64,000 nucleotides of DNA from Maridesulfovibrio zosterae DSM 11974 (GCF_000425265.1 NZ_KE384342.1:337528-401527); one strand, 5' to 3'. Positions 33,598 to 41,912 are shown, counted from the stretch's first letter. The notes: generated by a model from the sequence alone, not told the origin. Program-made: numbers and translations.

Positions 33598-33920
33598 TGC
33601 ACGCGTTTGATCTTATGGCTGAGGCCAAAATGAGGCAATGGGAAAAAGACAAAAAGGATGGCAAAATATCATCTACTGTAGAGAAAAAGCAAACTTTAGT
33701 GGGTCCTGGCGAGTCTTTGGAAAAGCAACTTTTTATCGATATAAAGAAATTGATAACACAGTCATTTCTGGTAGAGCATGATAAGCGTAAAGAGCTTTTG
33801 GTGGAAGCAGAAAAATTACAAATACACCTTTCTTCCAGACTTGAGAGAAGTGGTTGTTATAATCTTGCAAAATATTTTTCAGATGAAATCAGTAAATTAA
33901 GAAAGAGTGGCAAGTTGTAG
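33597..33920 (+). CDS. Small helical protein of unknown function coupled to the TetR gene
   Basis: 107 residues, charged and helical: MHAFDLMAEAKMRQWEKDKK, a VGPGESLEKQLFIDIKKLI centre and LERSGCYNLAKYFSDEISKL at the end. The N-terminus faintly resembles the DUF1992/DnaJ-homologue family (xDxIAExKIxEA), but this is weak. No membrane segment. It does not look like a TetR ligand domain, so I do not treat the pair as a simple frameshift. The TAATG overlap indicates coupled translation. Function unknown. Confidence 0.6.
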   Translation: MHAFDLMAEAKMRQWEKDKKDGKISSTVEKKQTLVGPGESLEKQLFIDIKKLITQSFLVEHDKRKELLVEAEKLQIHLSSRLERSGCYNLAKYFSDEISKLRKSGKL

Positions 33921-34052
33921 TTTGTATTGATCTATGTGCTATTCATGTAAATATACTATCCTTGCATAAATTGTGTAGGGATAATATATTTAAACATATT
34001 TTTGAGGTAATTCTTATAAATAAATTGTAGTGGTGCTATGACTAAATTCACT

Positions 34053-34544
34053 TTAAAGTTTATAATTATAAAAAATGGTGTCTACCTTCACTATCGGGAA
34101 ATTCGATGGAAGTTCAGTCTTCAATATTTCATCAAAACCGTTTTTTTTATAGAATTTTTGGGCTGCCATAAATTTGGTCGTAGTGCCAAGGTAAATATTT
34201 TTGAAATCTTTTTCCTTTGCCCATGATAATAATATTTCAAGTAACTGTTTTGCAACTTTGTGCGGCATACCACGGTATGACGGAGCAACAAACATTTTAC
34301 GCATCGCCCCCTCTTTATTTCCAATGTCCAGAAGGGATAGAGTGCCGACAACTTGGCTGTCATGCTCTGCTACCCAGAAATTTCCTGAATTCGTCTGATA
34401 AAAATTTTCAATATCCATCAGATCCGGTTGGTCGGAGGCTGTTATTGGAAGGTTATATTCATCTTTCTGAATAGATACGATCAAATTCAGAACTTCTTGA
34501 GCATGTTTTTTTTTATATTCTGTAATCTGTACAGCTTTATTCAT
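34053..34544 (-). CDS. GNAT family N-acetyltransferase
   Basis: 163 residues, GNAT fold. Acetyl-CoA loop and preceding strand: GTLSLLDIGNKEGAMRKMFVAPSYRGMPHKVAKQLLE (the R/Q-x-x-G-x-A signature appears as RGMPHKVA), then IYLGTTTKFMAAQKFYKKNGF, the usual motif B. Substrate not deducible. GGAG lies eight bases before the ATG. It follows the MarR gene by 25 bp and is likely its regulated partner; MarR-GNAT pairs often act in stress or xenobiotic response. Confidence 0.85.
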   Translation of the reverse strand: MNKAVQITEYKKKHAQEVLNLIVSIQKDEYNLPITASDQPDLMDIENFYQTNSGNFWVAEHDSQVVGTLSLLDIGNKEGAMRKMFVAPSYRGMPHKVAKQLLEILLSWAKEKDFKNIYLGTTTKFMAAQKFYKKNGFDEILKTELPSNFPIVKVDTIFYNYKL

Positions 34545-34569
34545 TTTAATTCTCCATGTGAACGTATTC

Positions 34570-35076
34570 TTAATCAGTTAAGTACGACAATCTGTTTGTA
34601 ATTTTAGCAAGAAGATTGACCAATAGCATTTCTTCTGATTCTGAAAGGTCCTCCATCAAATCTCTGATACGTGACCAGTAATCAGGTAGGACTTTAGCCA
34701 GAAGATCTTTACCTGCTTTGGTTAACAATAAATCCTGTTTTCTTCTGTCTTGGGCATGGTGATATCGTTTGATCAAACCGCTTTTTTCAAGACCATCAAT
34801 CAATCCTGTCATAGTGGCTTTTGTAACACCAACCTGTCTGGCAAGGATTGAAGGGGTAGTTTTTATGTCTGGTTTTCTATTCATTACGATGAGTATCAGA
34901 AAACGCCCCTGTGAAAGGCCGTACCGTTTAAGCAGTTGTTCAAACCCGGTCAGAAGGTCGCTGCCAGCTTTGAGGAGTGTGACAGTCGCTTTAACAGATG
35001 AAGGATTCATTTCTTCGTATCTATTGTCCATTTCTTGAAATTCTTCGTCCGTTGGTTGTTCAAGCAGGTAAAACAA
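34570..35076 (-). CDS. MarR-family transcriptional regulator
   Basis: 168 residues with a winged helix: LSQGRFLILIVMNRKPDIKTTPSILARQVGVTKATMTGLIDGLEKSGLIKRYHHAQDRRKQDLLLTKAGKDLL, a complete MarR DNA-binding region including the DRR wing. N-terminal and C-terminal helices form the dimer interface. The start is a TTG at 35076 with AGGAG five bases upstream; ATG codons further in would cut conserved sequence. It probably controls itself and the GNAT gene. Confidence 0.87.
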   Translation of the reverse strand: MFYLLEQPTDEEFQEMDNRYEEMNPSSVKATVTLLKAGSDLLTGFEQLLKRYGLSQGRFLILIVMNRKPDIKTTPSILARQVGVTKATMTGLIDGLEKSGLIKRYHHAQDRRKQDLLLTKAGKDLLAKVLPDYWSRIRDLMEDLSESEEMLLVNLLAKITNRLSYLTD

Positions 35077-35173
35077 TTGTTACTCCTAAATTAATTTGCT
35101 GGCATATAGTATGGCAGCTAACTAAATTGGTAAAGATAAATTTTTATTTGTGAGTGGAATTAATGTCGGGCAG

Positions 35174-36067
35174 CTAATTTACAGGTTTTTCTAATGGGTT
35201 AAACCACAACTGTTTTTGGTCAAATGGTGTTTCTGGAGGAAGAAGAGGGTTTTCTAATTTGAAAATAGTTCTATTTTTAAGGTTTGCTTTGTCTATGTTT
35301 GATTTATTAAATTCCCAGAATAATTTATCGAGACTACCATCTTTTAGCATTATTTGAAGTCCGGATTCGATTCTTTTTGCCAGTTGAGGGTATTTGGGAG
35401 AAACGAAAATATAGGTAGGTTGTGGCAAATACAAAGCTATCCTTGGCTCAATTTTCAGGTCAGGCATAAGCTTTTTTCTGCAATCAAATTCGGCGAAAAC
35501 TTCATTTACTCCTCGTGGAAAATAATCAAATCTATCACGCATAAGCATTTTAAATAAGCCATCATATGCACCACCTTTAATAATATTAAAGCCAAGTTTT
35601 GACATAACTTTGGTTGTGGTCCAATGCAGGTTGAGTCCTGCTTTTAATTGTTTCAGTTCTTCAACTGAATTAATTGACGAGAATTTATCTTGATTTTGAC
35701 TCTTGATCAGCAAAAGGCGATAGCCGAGAAGACCTTTTAATATTGGAATTCGTATGGGAATGGAATTTTCTTCCCATTTTTTTTGCGTTGCTGCAATATG
35801 GACGTTAATTTTTTCGCCTTTGATAAGTTCAAGCAAAGCTCTTTCGCGTTGCGCATCTGAAATTGTCATTTTGATTTCAAAATTACCATACGAGTTTTTT
35901 GTCTTTTCCAAGGCTTTGTTTAAGACTGCATTTAGATAGAAATGGCGCATATCTAAACCGGATTGACTCTCAGCTATGCGGACTACATCTTTAGCCGTGC
36001 TATCTTTAGGAAATAAGGAATATATTAGTATTATGGTTAAAAAAATAACCACTATATTTTTGAACAT
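35174..36067 (-). CDS. Periplasmic substrate-binding-like protein (family 3 fold)
   Basis: About 297 residues from the ATG at 36067 (GGAG five bases upstream, inside the alternative start at 36082). Signal peptide about 1-25. The rest fits a bilobed extracellular solute-binding fold: DVVRIAESQSGLD at the start, ALLELIKGEKINVHIAAT, GYRLLLIKSQ, INSVEELKQLKAGL and YIFVSPKYPQLAKRIESGLQIMLKDGSLDKLFWEF near the end. There is no permease or ATPase next to it, so it may serve a distant transporter or act as an orphan sensor. Ligand unknown. Confidence 0.75.
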   Translation of the reverse strand: MFKNIVVIFLTIILIYSLFPKDSTAKDVVRIAESQSGLDMRHFYLNAVLNKALEKTKNSYGNFEIKMTISDAQRERALLELIKGEKINVHIAATQKKWEENSIPIRIPILKGLLGYRLLLIKSQNQDKFSSINSVEELKQLKAGLNLHWTTTKVMSKLGFNIIKGGAYDGLFKMLMRDRFDYFPRGVNEVFAEFDCRKKLMPDLKIEPRIALYLPQPTYIFVSPKYPQLAKRIESGLQIMLKDGSLDKLFWEFNKSNIDKANLKNRTIFKLENPLLPPETPFDQKQLWFNPLEKPVN

Positions 36068-36082
36068 TTTTTCTCCGGACAT

Positions 36083-36408
36083 TCATAATTTGTAATTATG
36101 AGATTAAAATGAATGAACTGCACTATTAATACTTTCTTTAAGAGATAACGGTAACTGATTCTCTTAAATGTTACCATAGTGTGATGTGAAAAAGCAAAAC
36201 TTATTGATATTAATGTAGACTAAAATTTGGTTAGTAATTATATCTTCATGTATACAAAATATAGCTCTGTTTATGTATGATATATAGTAAAATGTTAAGG
36301 CAGCATCTTTAGTTGCATATTTAAAAAATAAAAAGCTTTGTTCTACTATTCACATATGTGCGGTTGTTTATCTTGTTATTAGTAATATCCTGATCTATAG
36401 ACTTTTTT
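36083..36408. other. Divergent intergenic region with overlapping hairpins
   Basis: AT-rich, no gene. TTTAAGAGA (36137-36145) pairs with TCTCTTAAA (36160-36168), and GGTAAC (36150) with GTTACC (36170-36175); the two hairpins are mutually exclusive. It must hold promoters for both divergent flanking genes. Confidence 0.4.
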
Positions 36409-37038
36409 ATGAATGGACCACATCCTGATACAAAACATCCTGTCGAGGGATTCCCGCAAGTTAGTTTTATAAAAAACTATTGCACTGATCCTAATGTGAT
36501 TATTGGTGATTATTCTTACTATGATGATCCTGATGGAGCAGAGCATTTTTTTGAAAGTATTCTATACCATTTTGATTTTATAGGCGATAAACTGATTATC
36601 GGGCGGTACTGTGCAATTGCCAGAAGGACAACTTTTATAATGAATGGTGGAAACCATGCTTTAGATTCATTTTCAACCTATCCATTTTTTATTTTTGGAT
36701 CAGGGTGGGAATCTGGAGTTCCTGCAGAAAGTTTGTCTGCCGAGGTAAAGGATACTTGTATAGGAAATGATGTCTGGATCGGATACGATGCAACCATAAT
36801 GCCGGGCGTGAGTATTGGGCATGGGAGTATTGTGGGGGCAAAATCCGTAGTGACTAAAGATTTTCCTCCGTACAGCGTTATTGCTGGAAATCCTGCCAGA
36901 TTAATTCGGCGTCGGTTTGATGAAGATGTTATTGCTGAATTACTCAAGATTGCATGGTGGGATTGGGAACCGGAGAAAGTTACCTGTAATCTGAAGGCGA
37001 TTGTAGGCTGTGACCTAGAAGTGCTTGCCAATTTGTGA
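36409..37038 (+). CDS. CatB/Vat-type xenobiotic O-acetyltransferase (left-handed beta helix)
   Basis: 209 residues of the hexapeptide-repeat acetyltransferase family that includes chloramphenicol (CatB) and streptogramin (Vat) acetyltransferases. The hallmark catalytic His region is FIMNGGNHALDSFSTYPF, followed by hexapeptide turns IGNDVWIGYDATIMPGVSIGHGSIVGAKSVVTKDFPPYSVIAGNPARLIRRRF. The trimer acetylates hydroxyls with acetyl-CoA. Substrate in this organism is unknown; many CatB relatives outside clinical plasmids are not resistance genes. The start has no clear ribosome site. Confidence 0.88.
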   Translation: MNGPHPDTKHPVEGFPQVSFIKNYCTDPNVIIGDYSYYDDPDGAEHFFESILYHFDFIGDKLIIGRYCAIARRTTFIMNGGNHALDSFSTYPFFIFGSGWESGVPAESLSAEVKDTCIGNDVWIGYDATIMPGVSIGHGSIVGAKSVVTKDFPPYSVIAGNPARLIRRRFDEDVIAELLKIAWWDWEPEKVTCNLKAIVGCDLEVLANL

Positions 37039-37074
37039 GGGACTTTTTGATAAAAGGCGATACTTGAGTCATAG

Positions 37075-37830
37075 TTATTTAATATACTTATTTATAATCC
37101 GATCTCTGGCTCCTGTTGCTAAAACCTCTTCTAAAGATTTCTGTATCTTCGCAAGGAGCTTAGCAGAAGTGTTTTTGTTCGCTATCATGTAGTAACCGCC
37201 TTCCTCAGATAGTAGATATGCAATTTCAAGCTCTGAATACTTGTACCCCTGACTATTCATTTGATAGGCCAAGTCCAAGGGGTCTCCCGGGATGAGATCT
37301 ACTCGTTGTTTAAATAACATTTTCAATAATTGTTCAGAATCACTAACTAAATAATAATTATGGTCATGAAAATCGTTGGTCTTAAAAAACTGTTCAACTG
37401 ATCCTCCTGAGAGGACACCTGTATAATATTTTTTAATATCCTCTATCTCGTCGATTTGAACATCAGTTCTACTTTTTAATTTATAAAGATATACCCTTCT
37501 GGGATGTATGGGGCCAATCCACGCGAACATGTCTTCTCGTTGTGGAACACGAGCCACTGTAAAAAGCATAGTGTTTGGAGTTCGTTGCACAGTAATTAGG
37601 GCTCGTTTAAAGGGATATACTGCAAGTTTGTATGGAATTTTAGCCTTTTGCAATGCTGCTTCTATCAACTCCGTGCTGATTCCAACAATCTTATCATTCT
37701 TTTCAAAATTATATGGAGGCCAGTTATCTACAAAAATAGTAAGTTTACGAGCTTGGGCGTTTACAACTATACCAAGCAAAAGAATGATTATTAAAATTTT
37801 GAATGATTTAATCTTCCAGTGACAACTCAT
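37075..37830 (-). CDS. Periplasmic amino-acid-type substrate-binding protein
   Basis: 251 residues with a signal peptide (about 1-28, ending NAQA). Family 3 solute-binding signature: LTIFVDNWPPYNFEKNDKIVGISTELIEAALQKAKIPYKLAVYPFKRALI, then the hinge EDIKKYYTGVLSGGSVEQFF and the closing NKNTSAKLLAKIQKSLEEVL. It is an orphan without transporter genes. AGGGAT precedes the ATG. The same architecture recurs at 35174 and 48468; such orphans are numerous in Desulfovibrio. Confidence 0.82.
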   Translation of the reverse strand: MSCHWKIKSFKILIIILLLGIVVNAQARKLTIFVDNWPPYNFEKNDKIVGISTELIEAALQKAKIPYKLAVYPFKRALITVQRTPNTMLFTVARVPQREDMFAWIGPIHPRRVYLYKLKSRTDVQIDEIEDIKKYYTGVLSGGSVEQFFKTNDFHDHNYYLVSDSEQLLKMLFKQRVDLIPGDPLDLAYQMNSQGYKYSELEIAYLLSEEGGYYMIANKNTSAKLLAKIQKSLEEVLATGARDRIINKYIK

Positions 37831-38233
37831 TTTTTATCCCTTCGATCAGACATCATTATAAGTACTGCATAACGGATAAACAGTCTTTTATGTTATTTTA
37901 TTACAGTCCTGAGCAAACTAAGTTGATTAAAGCCAATTTTTCCGAGATTATAAAAAATGTATACGTAAGCGCAACATACTTGTCTTTTATAAGTTTTCAA
38001 CCTTACTTTAGCATGCCGATTCTTTTGCAGCAATAAACTGCTTAAAAATTAAACACCCCAAGAGCCTGAGAGTGGTGTTTGAGGCAGGTGATGTGAAGTC
38101 CATGGAAATGTGGCCAAACAGAGTTTGACTGTGCTAACATCAAGGCTTCGCGGTATGTGTTTGAAGCGAAATTTAAACATGGTATTATTAACCTCGCTAC
38201 TTTGTTTGTATTACTCCATTCAGGAGGTTGAAC
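37831..38233. other. Intergenic region before the ZIP transporter
   Basis: 400 bp without a credible gene. AAACACC (38051-38057) and GGTGTTT (38074-38080) form an inverted repeat; a strong AGGAGG (38222-38227) belongs to the transporter. Short frames on the plus strand have no ribosome sites. Confidence 0.4.
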
Positions 38234-39043
38234 TTGAACTATTTCATGACCCTTTCACCAGTTGTGCAGGCTCTGATAGCTACCTTATTTACATGGGGAT
38301 TGACTGCTCTTGGAGCAGCGGTGGTATTCATCGGCAAGGATATCAGTAAACGTACGTTAGATATCATGCTCGGTTTTGCCGCGGGGGTAATGATTGCCGC
38401 CAGTTACTGGTCGCTCCTTGCTCCGGCTATTGAAATGAGTGAGCATATGGGGCCGTTCAAGTTTGTGCCGGCTGCGGTTGGCTTTATTATGGGTGCAGTG
38501 TTTTTGCGACTGGTGGACAAATTTTTACCGCACCTGCACATCAATGCTCCGCGTTCGGAGGCGGAAGGGGTTGAGACCAACTGGAATAGTTCCATCCTGC
38601 TGGTGCTCGCTATCACTTTGCATAACATCCCGGAAGGGCTGGCTGTTGGTGTGGCCTTCGGAGCAGTTGGTGCGGGACATGATACAGCATCTATCGGCGG
38701 AGCCATTGCACTTGCCATGGGTATAGGTATCCAGAATTTCCCGGAAGGAACAGCGGTTTCAGTCCCTCTGCGTCGGATCGGTTTTTCGCGGATGAAGAGT
38801 TTTTTCTACGGGCAGGCTTCAGGATTTGTGGAGCCTATAGCCGGGGTTATCGGTGCGGCGGCAGTCATTATCGCCAGACCCATTCTGCCTTATGCGCTGG
38901 CCTTTGCCGCCGGAGCCATGATTTTTGTTGTGGTGGAGGAGGTTATTCCGGAGTCGCAGGCTTCTGGTTACGGAGACCAAGCTACCATGGGGTGCATTCT
39001 CGGGTTCGCAGTGATGATGACCCTTGATGTTGCGTTGGGATAG
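38234..39043 (+). CDS. ZIP-family divalent metal transporter (ZupT/GufA-like)
   Basis: A zinc, iron or manganese importer of the ZIP family, about 269 residues. Eight hydrophobic segments, with the family's helix IV HNIPEGLAVGVAFG (metal-binding His/Glu) and helix V QNFPEGTAVSVPLRR. A His-containing loop (KFLPHLHINAPRSEAEG) lies between helices III and IV. The best start is a TTG at 38234, six bases after a perfect AGGAGG; a TTG at 38228 is too close and an ATG at 38246 too far. G+C of about 53-60% is well above the neighbours, suggesting horizontal acquisition. Single gene. Confidence 0.88.
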   Translation: MNYFMTLSPVVQALIATLFTWGLTALGAAVVFIGKDISKRTLDIMLGFAAGVMIAASYWSLLAPAIEMSEHMGPFKFVPAAVGFIMGAVFLRLVDKFLPHLHINAPRSEAEGVETNWNSSILLVLAITLHNIPEGLAVGVAFGAVGAGHDTASIGGAIALAMGIGIQNFPEGTAVSVPLRRIGFSRMKSFFYGQASGFVEPIAGVIGAAAVIIARPILPYALAFAAGAMIFVVVEEVIPESQASGYGDQATMGCILGFAVMMTLDVALG

Positions 39044-39607
39044 GGGCCTCAGCTGTCCTGTTTAACCACTATTCGGCATACATGGTTTCATACCATCCTC
39101 TGGTCCACACTGGCAGACCAATACAATCTCTGAAATAGCGGGTCATAATAAATGACCATCATGAATCTCCTTCAAATTTTGGTGGTAAAATTTGGAGGGT
39201 ATCCTGTGGGGGGGGGGCACGAGGAGGATTTCATTTAGCTTTACTATTTTTTCTTTAATTGGATGTGCAAAGCAATATAAGTAATCGCACCCTATGGAGC
39301 AGTAGTAGTTAAAAACAAAACAACTGTTGAAAAATTAGGTTTCTACCCAGCTGGGAGCTGGAATGAAAATGAAATTTCAGCAGCTGGAACAGGCTTCACA
39401 AAAGCAAAAGAAACTGGCCTTTTCTCAGTAATAAAGGAGTATTAACATAATGACGGGATTGCTATCGGGTGGATATATGGATTCTTTGAAACAAATACTC
39501 AAGAAAAAGTTTACGTGCTGACAAGAAAAATAATTGAAAAAATTAACTATCTTCATCAAAAGACTTTTCACTCGACTAAACGAAATAATGACCACAGAGC
39601 CATACAT
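39044..39607. other. Gene-poor junction with hairpins and a 10-G tract
   Basis: Between the ZIP and EEP genes lie GGTCAT/ATGACC (39141-39157) and CAAATTTT/AAAATTTG (39173-39194) hairpins, a run of ten G (39208-39217), an AGGAGG with no frame behind it, and the gene fragment at 39281-39445. This looks like the scarred edge of inserted DNA. Confidence 0.6.
39281..39445 (+). pseudogene. Orphan C-terminal gene fragment
   Basis: An open frame of 54 codons after a stop at 39278 and without a start or ribosome site: VIAPYGAVVVKNKTTVEKLG, then FYPAGSWNENEISAAGTGF and TKAKETGLFSVIKEY. The composition is protein-like and the frame ends naturally, so I read it as the tail of a lost gene. I cannot assign a family. 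Confidence 0.5.
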
Positions 39608-40312
39608 ATGAAAATCATATCATGGAACTGCCAAATGGCTCTAAGAAAGAAACTGGAGCCTATTCAGATACAACAACCGGACATATTTGTTGTTCCTGAA
39701 AGCGAGCACCCAGATAAAATTAACTTTGAGAAATATGACTTATCCTGCGCTGAGGCGGTCTGGGTCGGTGACAATCTCAATAAAGGATTAGGGATATATT
39801 CATTCTCGGACATGAAATTGTCCCTACATGAATCATATACAGATAAATTTCGCCATATAGCTCCAGTTACTGTCACCACAGATGAAGAAGATTTTATGCT
39901 CCTCGCAGTCTGGGCGATGCTATGCAAAGAAGATAGGAATCAACGCTATATAGGCCAAGTGTACAGAGCACTCCAGTACTACCAGAACTTGATTGATGAA
40001 AAGACAATCATCATTGGCGATTTTAACTGGAACATCAATTTCGATAAGGACAAAAAAACTGAAAATTTTAAAGATGTTGTAGAACTTTTAAAAGTCCATA
40101 ATATCCATAGCGTATACCACCATCAGAACAATGAAGACATGGGACAAGAAACGTTTAACACTTTTTACATGCACAAAAATCTAGAGAAGGGATACCATAT
40201 CGATTACTGTTTCGTAAGCAGCGGGCGGCTTTCTGAGACCAAGATTGAAGTTAAAAAATATTCAGTAATTAAATCAGTTAGTGACCACACATACCTCTCT
40301 ATTGAATTTTAG
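39608..40312 (+). CDS. Endonuclease/exonuclease/phosphatase (EEP) family protein
   Basis: About 234 residues from the ATG at 39608; the open frame begins upstream but the EEP fold starts at MKIISWNCQMALRKK. The metal and catalytic motifs are in order: SWNC (Asn), FVVPESE (metal Glu), IIGDFNWN (Asp/Asn), HIDYCFVS and SDHTYLSIEF (Asp-His). Family members cut nucleic acids, phospholipids or phosphoinositides; no DNA-repair-specific insertion is visible. It lies 72 bp before the FRG-domain gene in the same orientation. Base use is AT-rich like that gene. It may be a nuclease effector of an accessory system, but that is inference. Confidence 0.78.
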   Translation: MKIISWNCQMALRKKLEPIQIQQPDIFVVPESEHPDKINFEKYDLSCAEAVWVGDNLNKGLGIYSFSDMKLSLHESYTDKFRHIAPVTVTTDEEDFMLLAVWAMLCKEDRNQRYIGQVYRALQYYQNLIDEKTIIIGDFNWNINFDKDKKTENFKDVVELLKVHNIHSVYHHQNNEDMGQETFNTFYMHKNLEKGYHIDYCFVSSGRLSETKIEVKKYSVIKSVSDHTYLSIEF

Positions 40313-40384
40313 CAATACTGTTTCAGAATGCGAGGAGTGCTCTCAATATCACTCTAGAATGTTTGGATAAGGAGAAGAGTAAAT

Positions 40385-41185
40385 ATGTTTGATTTCTCAA
40401 AAAATAAGATGACAATAGACATAATTTCAAGCTGGAGTGAATTTGAAGAGCTTATTAGAGAACATACATACCGAGATTGGATATATCGAGGCCAGTCTTG
40501 TGCAAAGTGGGGTTTAGAAAGCAGTCTAGAGCGTACTTTTAAAGATTACGAGATTACCGATCAAGACAAAGGGCAATATGAAATTCATTTGTTAGAAAAG
40601 TTTAAAGCTCATTCTAGTCTCTTTCTTTCTAACGCACCAGAAAAGAATGATAAATTAGAGTGGTTGTCGTTGATGCAGCACCATGGAGCTCCTACGCGCT
40701 TACTAGATTGGAGTTTTTCTCCATATGTAGCCTGTTTTTTTGCAGCTGATCATGCAAATTCGGACTTTGCAGTGTTCTGCTTAAATCCTAGAAGGCTAGC
40801 TGGTGCGGACGAAAACTATTATCCAACTACAGGACCTCTATACAGTGAAGATGAGGATATATTAAAATTGCGAAAATACCGGGATAGATTTTTCGTCACA
40901 TACGAACCAAAATTTGTGCATCAAAGAGCACTAGCACAGCAAGGTTTATTCACGGCAGTTACAACTTACCAAAGAAGTTATGGTAAAATATTTGAAGAAT
41001 ACGTCCTGTCTAATAGACCAATTTTTAAAATCGTTTTTAAAGCCGAATTTAGAAAAGAATGCATAGACCGTTTAAAAAAAATGAATATAAGTTCAACGAC
41101 ATTGTTTCCTGATTTAGATGGGTTTTGTAGTTCTTTGAAACATGATTTTTTGTATTTGCTGTCAGATCTGGCTTCGGTTGAATAA
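40385..41185 (+). CDS. FRG-domain protein
   Basis: 266 residues. The N-terminal FRG domain is clear: SWSEFEELIREHTYRDWIYRGQS (the Phe/Tyr-Arg-Gly motif as YRGQ), KWGLESSLERTF, then EWLSLMQHHGAPTRLLDWSFSPYVACFFAAD, the second family block. FRG domains occur in phage-associated and defence-like proteins, with no firmly established activity. The remaining C-terminal part (about 150-266) is unknown. GGAGAAG precedes the ATG. It lies in an accessory tract between the EEP gene and displaced maf 3' ends. Confidence 0.82.
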   Translation: MFDFSKNKMTIDIISSWSEFEELIREHTYRDWIYRGQSCAKWGLESSLERTFKDYEITDQDKGQYEIHLLEKFKAHSSLFLSNAPEKNDKLEWLSLMQHHGAPTRLLDWSFSPYVACFFAADHANSDFAVFCLNPRRLAGADENYYPTTGPLYSEDEDILKLRKYRDRFFVTYEPKFVHQRALAQQGLFTAVTTYQRSYGKIFEEYVLSNRPIFKIVFKAEFRKECIDRLKKMNISSTTLFPDLDGFCSSLKHDFLYLLSDLASVE

Positions 41186-41253
41186 GACAACGAATTCTCA
41201 GTCTTATGATGGCGTATTTTTAAACAAACTATTCAGTTCGCTTATTTTACCCA

Positions 41254-41290
41254 GTGGGAATCCCGTGGGAAACACCCAAGTAAAACACCC
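41254..41290. repeat. Short direct repeats beside the displaced maf end
   Basis: GTGGGAA at 41254 and 41265, and AACACCC at 41271 and 41284. Such short iterons beside an attachment-like site resemble arm sites of tyrosine recombinases, but two copies each is thin evidence. Confidence 0.35.
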
Positions 41291-41305
41291 CGAATGTACG
41301 ATTTT

Positions 41306-41433
41306 TTACCCATCACCCGGAATTATAACTCCGTAAGATACTAAGGTCTCAAGTACTCTTGCCAAAGGCAATCCGACTACATTGGTGTATGATCCGCTTA
41401 TGCCTTTAACCAGAAAAGCACCTTTGCCCTGAA
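41306..41433 (-). pseudogene. Displaced maf 3' end, copy 1
   Basis: Read on the minus strand this encodes QGKGAFLVKGISGSYTNVVG, then LPLARVLETLVSYGVIIPGDG and a proper stop: the last 41 residues of a Maf protein. It is not in frame with any start. 41382-41433 is identical over 52 bp to 42227-42278 in maf, while 41312-41381 is only about 62% identical to the maf 3' end at the same offset (845 bp). It is therefore the end of a different maf allele joined to the same core sequence. Confidence 0.9.
41382..41433. repeat. 52-bp perfect direct repeat (copy outside maf)
   Basis: Identical to 42227-42278 inside maf, same orientation, 845 bp apart. Probable attachment-site core or recombination site; it covers maf codons for the region GKGAFLVKGISGSYTN. 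Confidence 0.9.
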
Positions 41434-41502
41434 ATGAACTGTGTTATCTTTATAAGTTATTGTAGTGTGCTGTCTCTGAAAGAAAACAATAACTGGGTTC
41501 TT

Positions 41503-41880
41503 TTATATGATGTCATGCCCATAGGAATTGTCTATGGAGCACAGCCATGTGCCGTTTTGAGTTTTGTTAAAAACGTATACAGCCTTGCGTTCAGTCTCAG
41601 GTAAATTAGGAGCAGAAACCATTGTGTTGGCAAGTACCAGAGCCGTGTCTCCGGATTCAAGAATAGTCATTCCATTCTGCTTAACCTGAAGTCCGTTTGT
41701 AAAGTATTTGGCAATTGCTTCAAAAGCTTTGCGGATAGCCTCTCTGCCTTGGACTGTTCTGCCGGGTTCAATCACAAGTACTGCGTTCTCGGTGTAGATA
41801 TTAACCAAGGTGTCAAAATCTTCTGCAACTATTGCCTTATCAGCTTTTTCTATCTGGATTTCAACTGGATGTTTTTCCAT
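41503..41880 (-). CDS. NTF2-like / SnoaL-type protein (DUF4440/SgcJ-EcaC family)
   Basis: 125 residues of the NTF2-like cone fold: IQIEKADKAIVAEDFDTLVNIYTENAVLVIEPGRTVQGREAIRKAFEAI, then ILESGDTALVLANTMV and VYVFNKTQNGTWLCSIDNSYG. Such proteins are small isomerases, hydrolases or binding proteins; the substrate is unknown. AGGAT precedes the ATG. It is the only intact gene between two displaced maf 3' ends, in the same orientation as maf, so it behaves like the cargo of the inserted unit. Confidence 0.83.
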   Translation of the reverse strand: MEKHPVEIQIEKADKAIVAEDFDTLVNIYTENAVLVIEPGRTVQGREAIRKAFEAIAKYFTNGLQVKQNGMTILESGDTALVLANTMVSAPNLPETERKAVYVFNKTQNGTWLCSIDNSYGHDII

Positions 41881-41912
41881 TTTTTTATCCTATAGTTATA
41901 GTGTATTCTGTT

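Noticed and set aside
36137-36175. Mutually exclusive hairpins as a riboswitch
   Set aside because: No terminator T-run, no known aptamer, and the region is divergent, so it is as likely part of promoter DNA.
36409-37038. Calling the CatB-type enzyme an antibiotic resistance gene
   Set aside because: The family is broad, and sequence alone does not give the substrate.
39090-39163. 24-codon minus-strand frame preceded by AAGGAG
   Set aside because: The ribosome site is good, but the frame is very short, overlaps a hairpin and ends without any recognisable feature; a chance occurrence is as likely.
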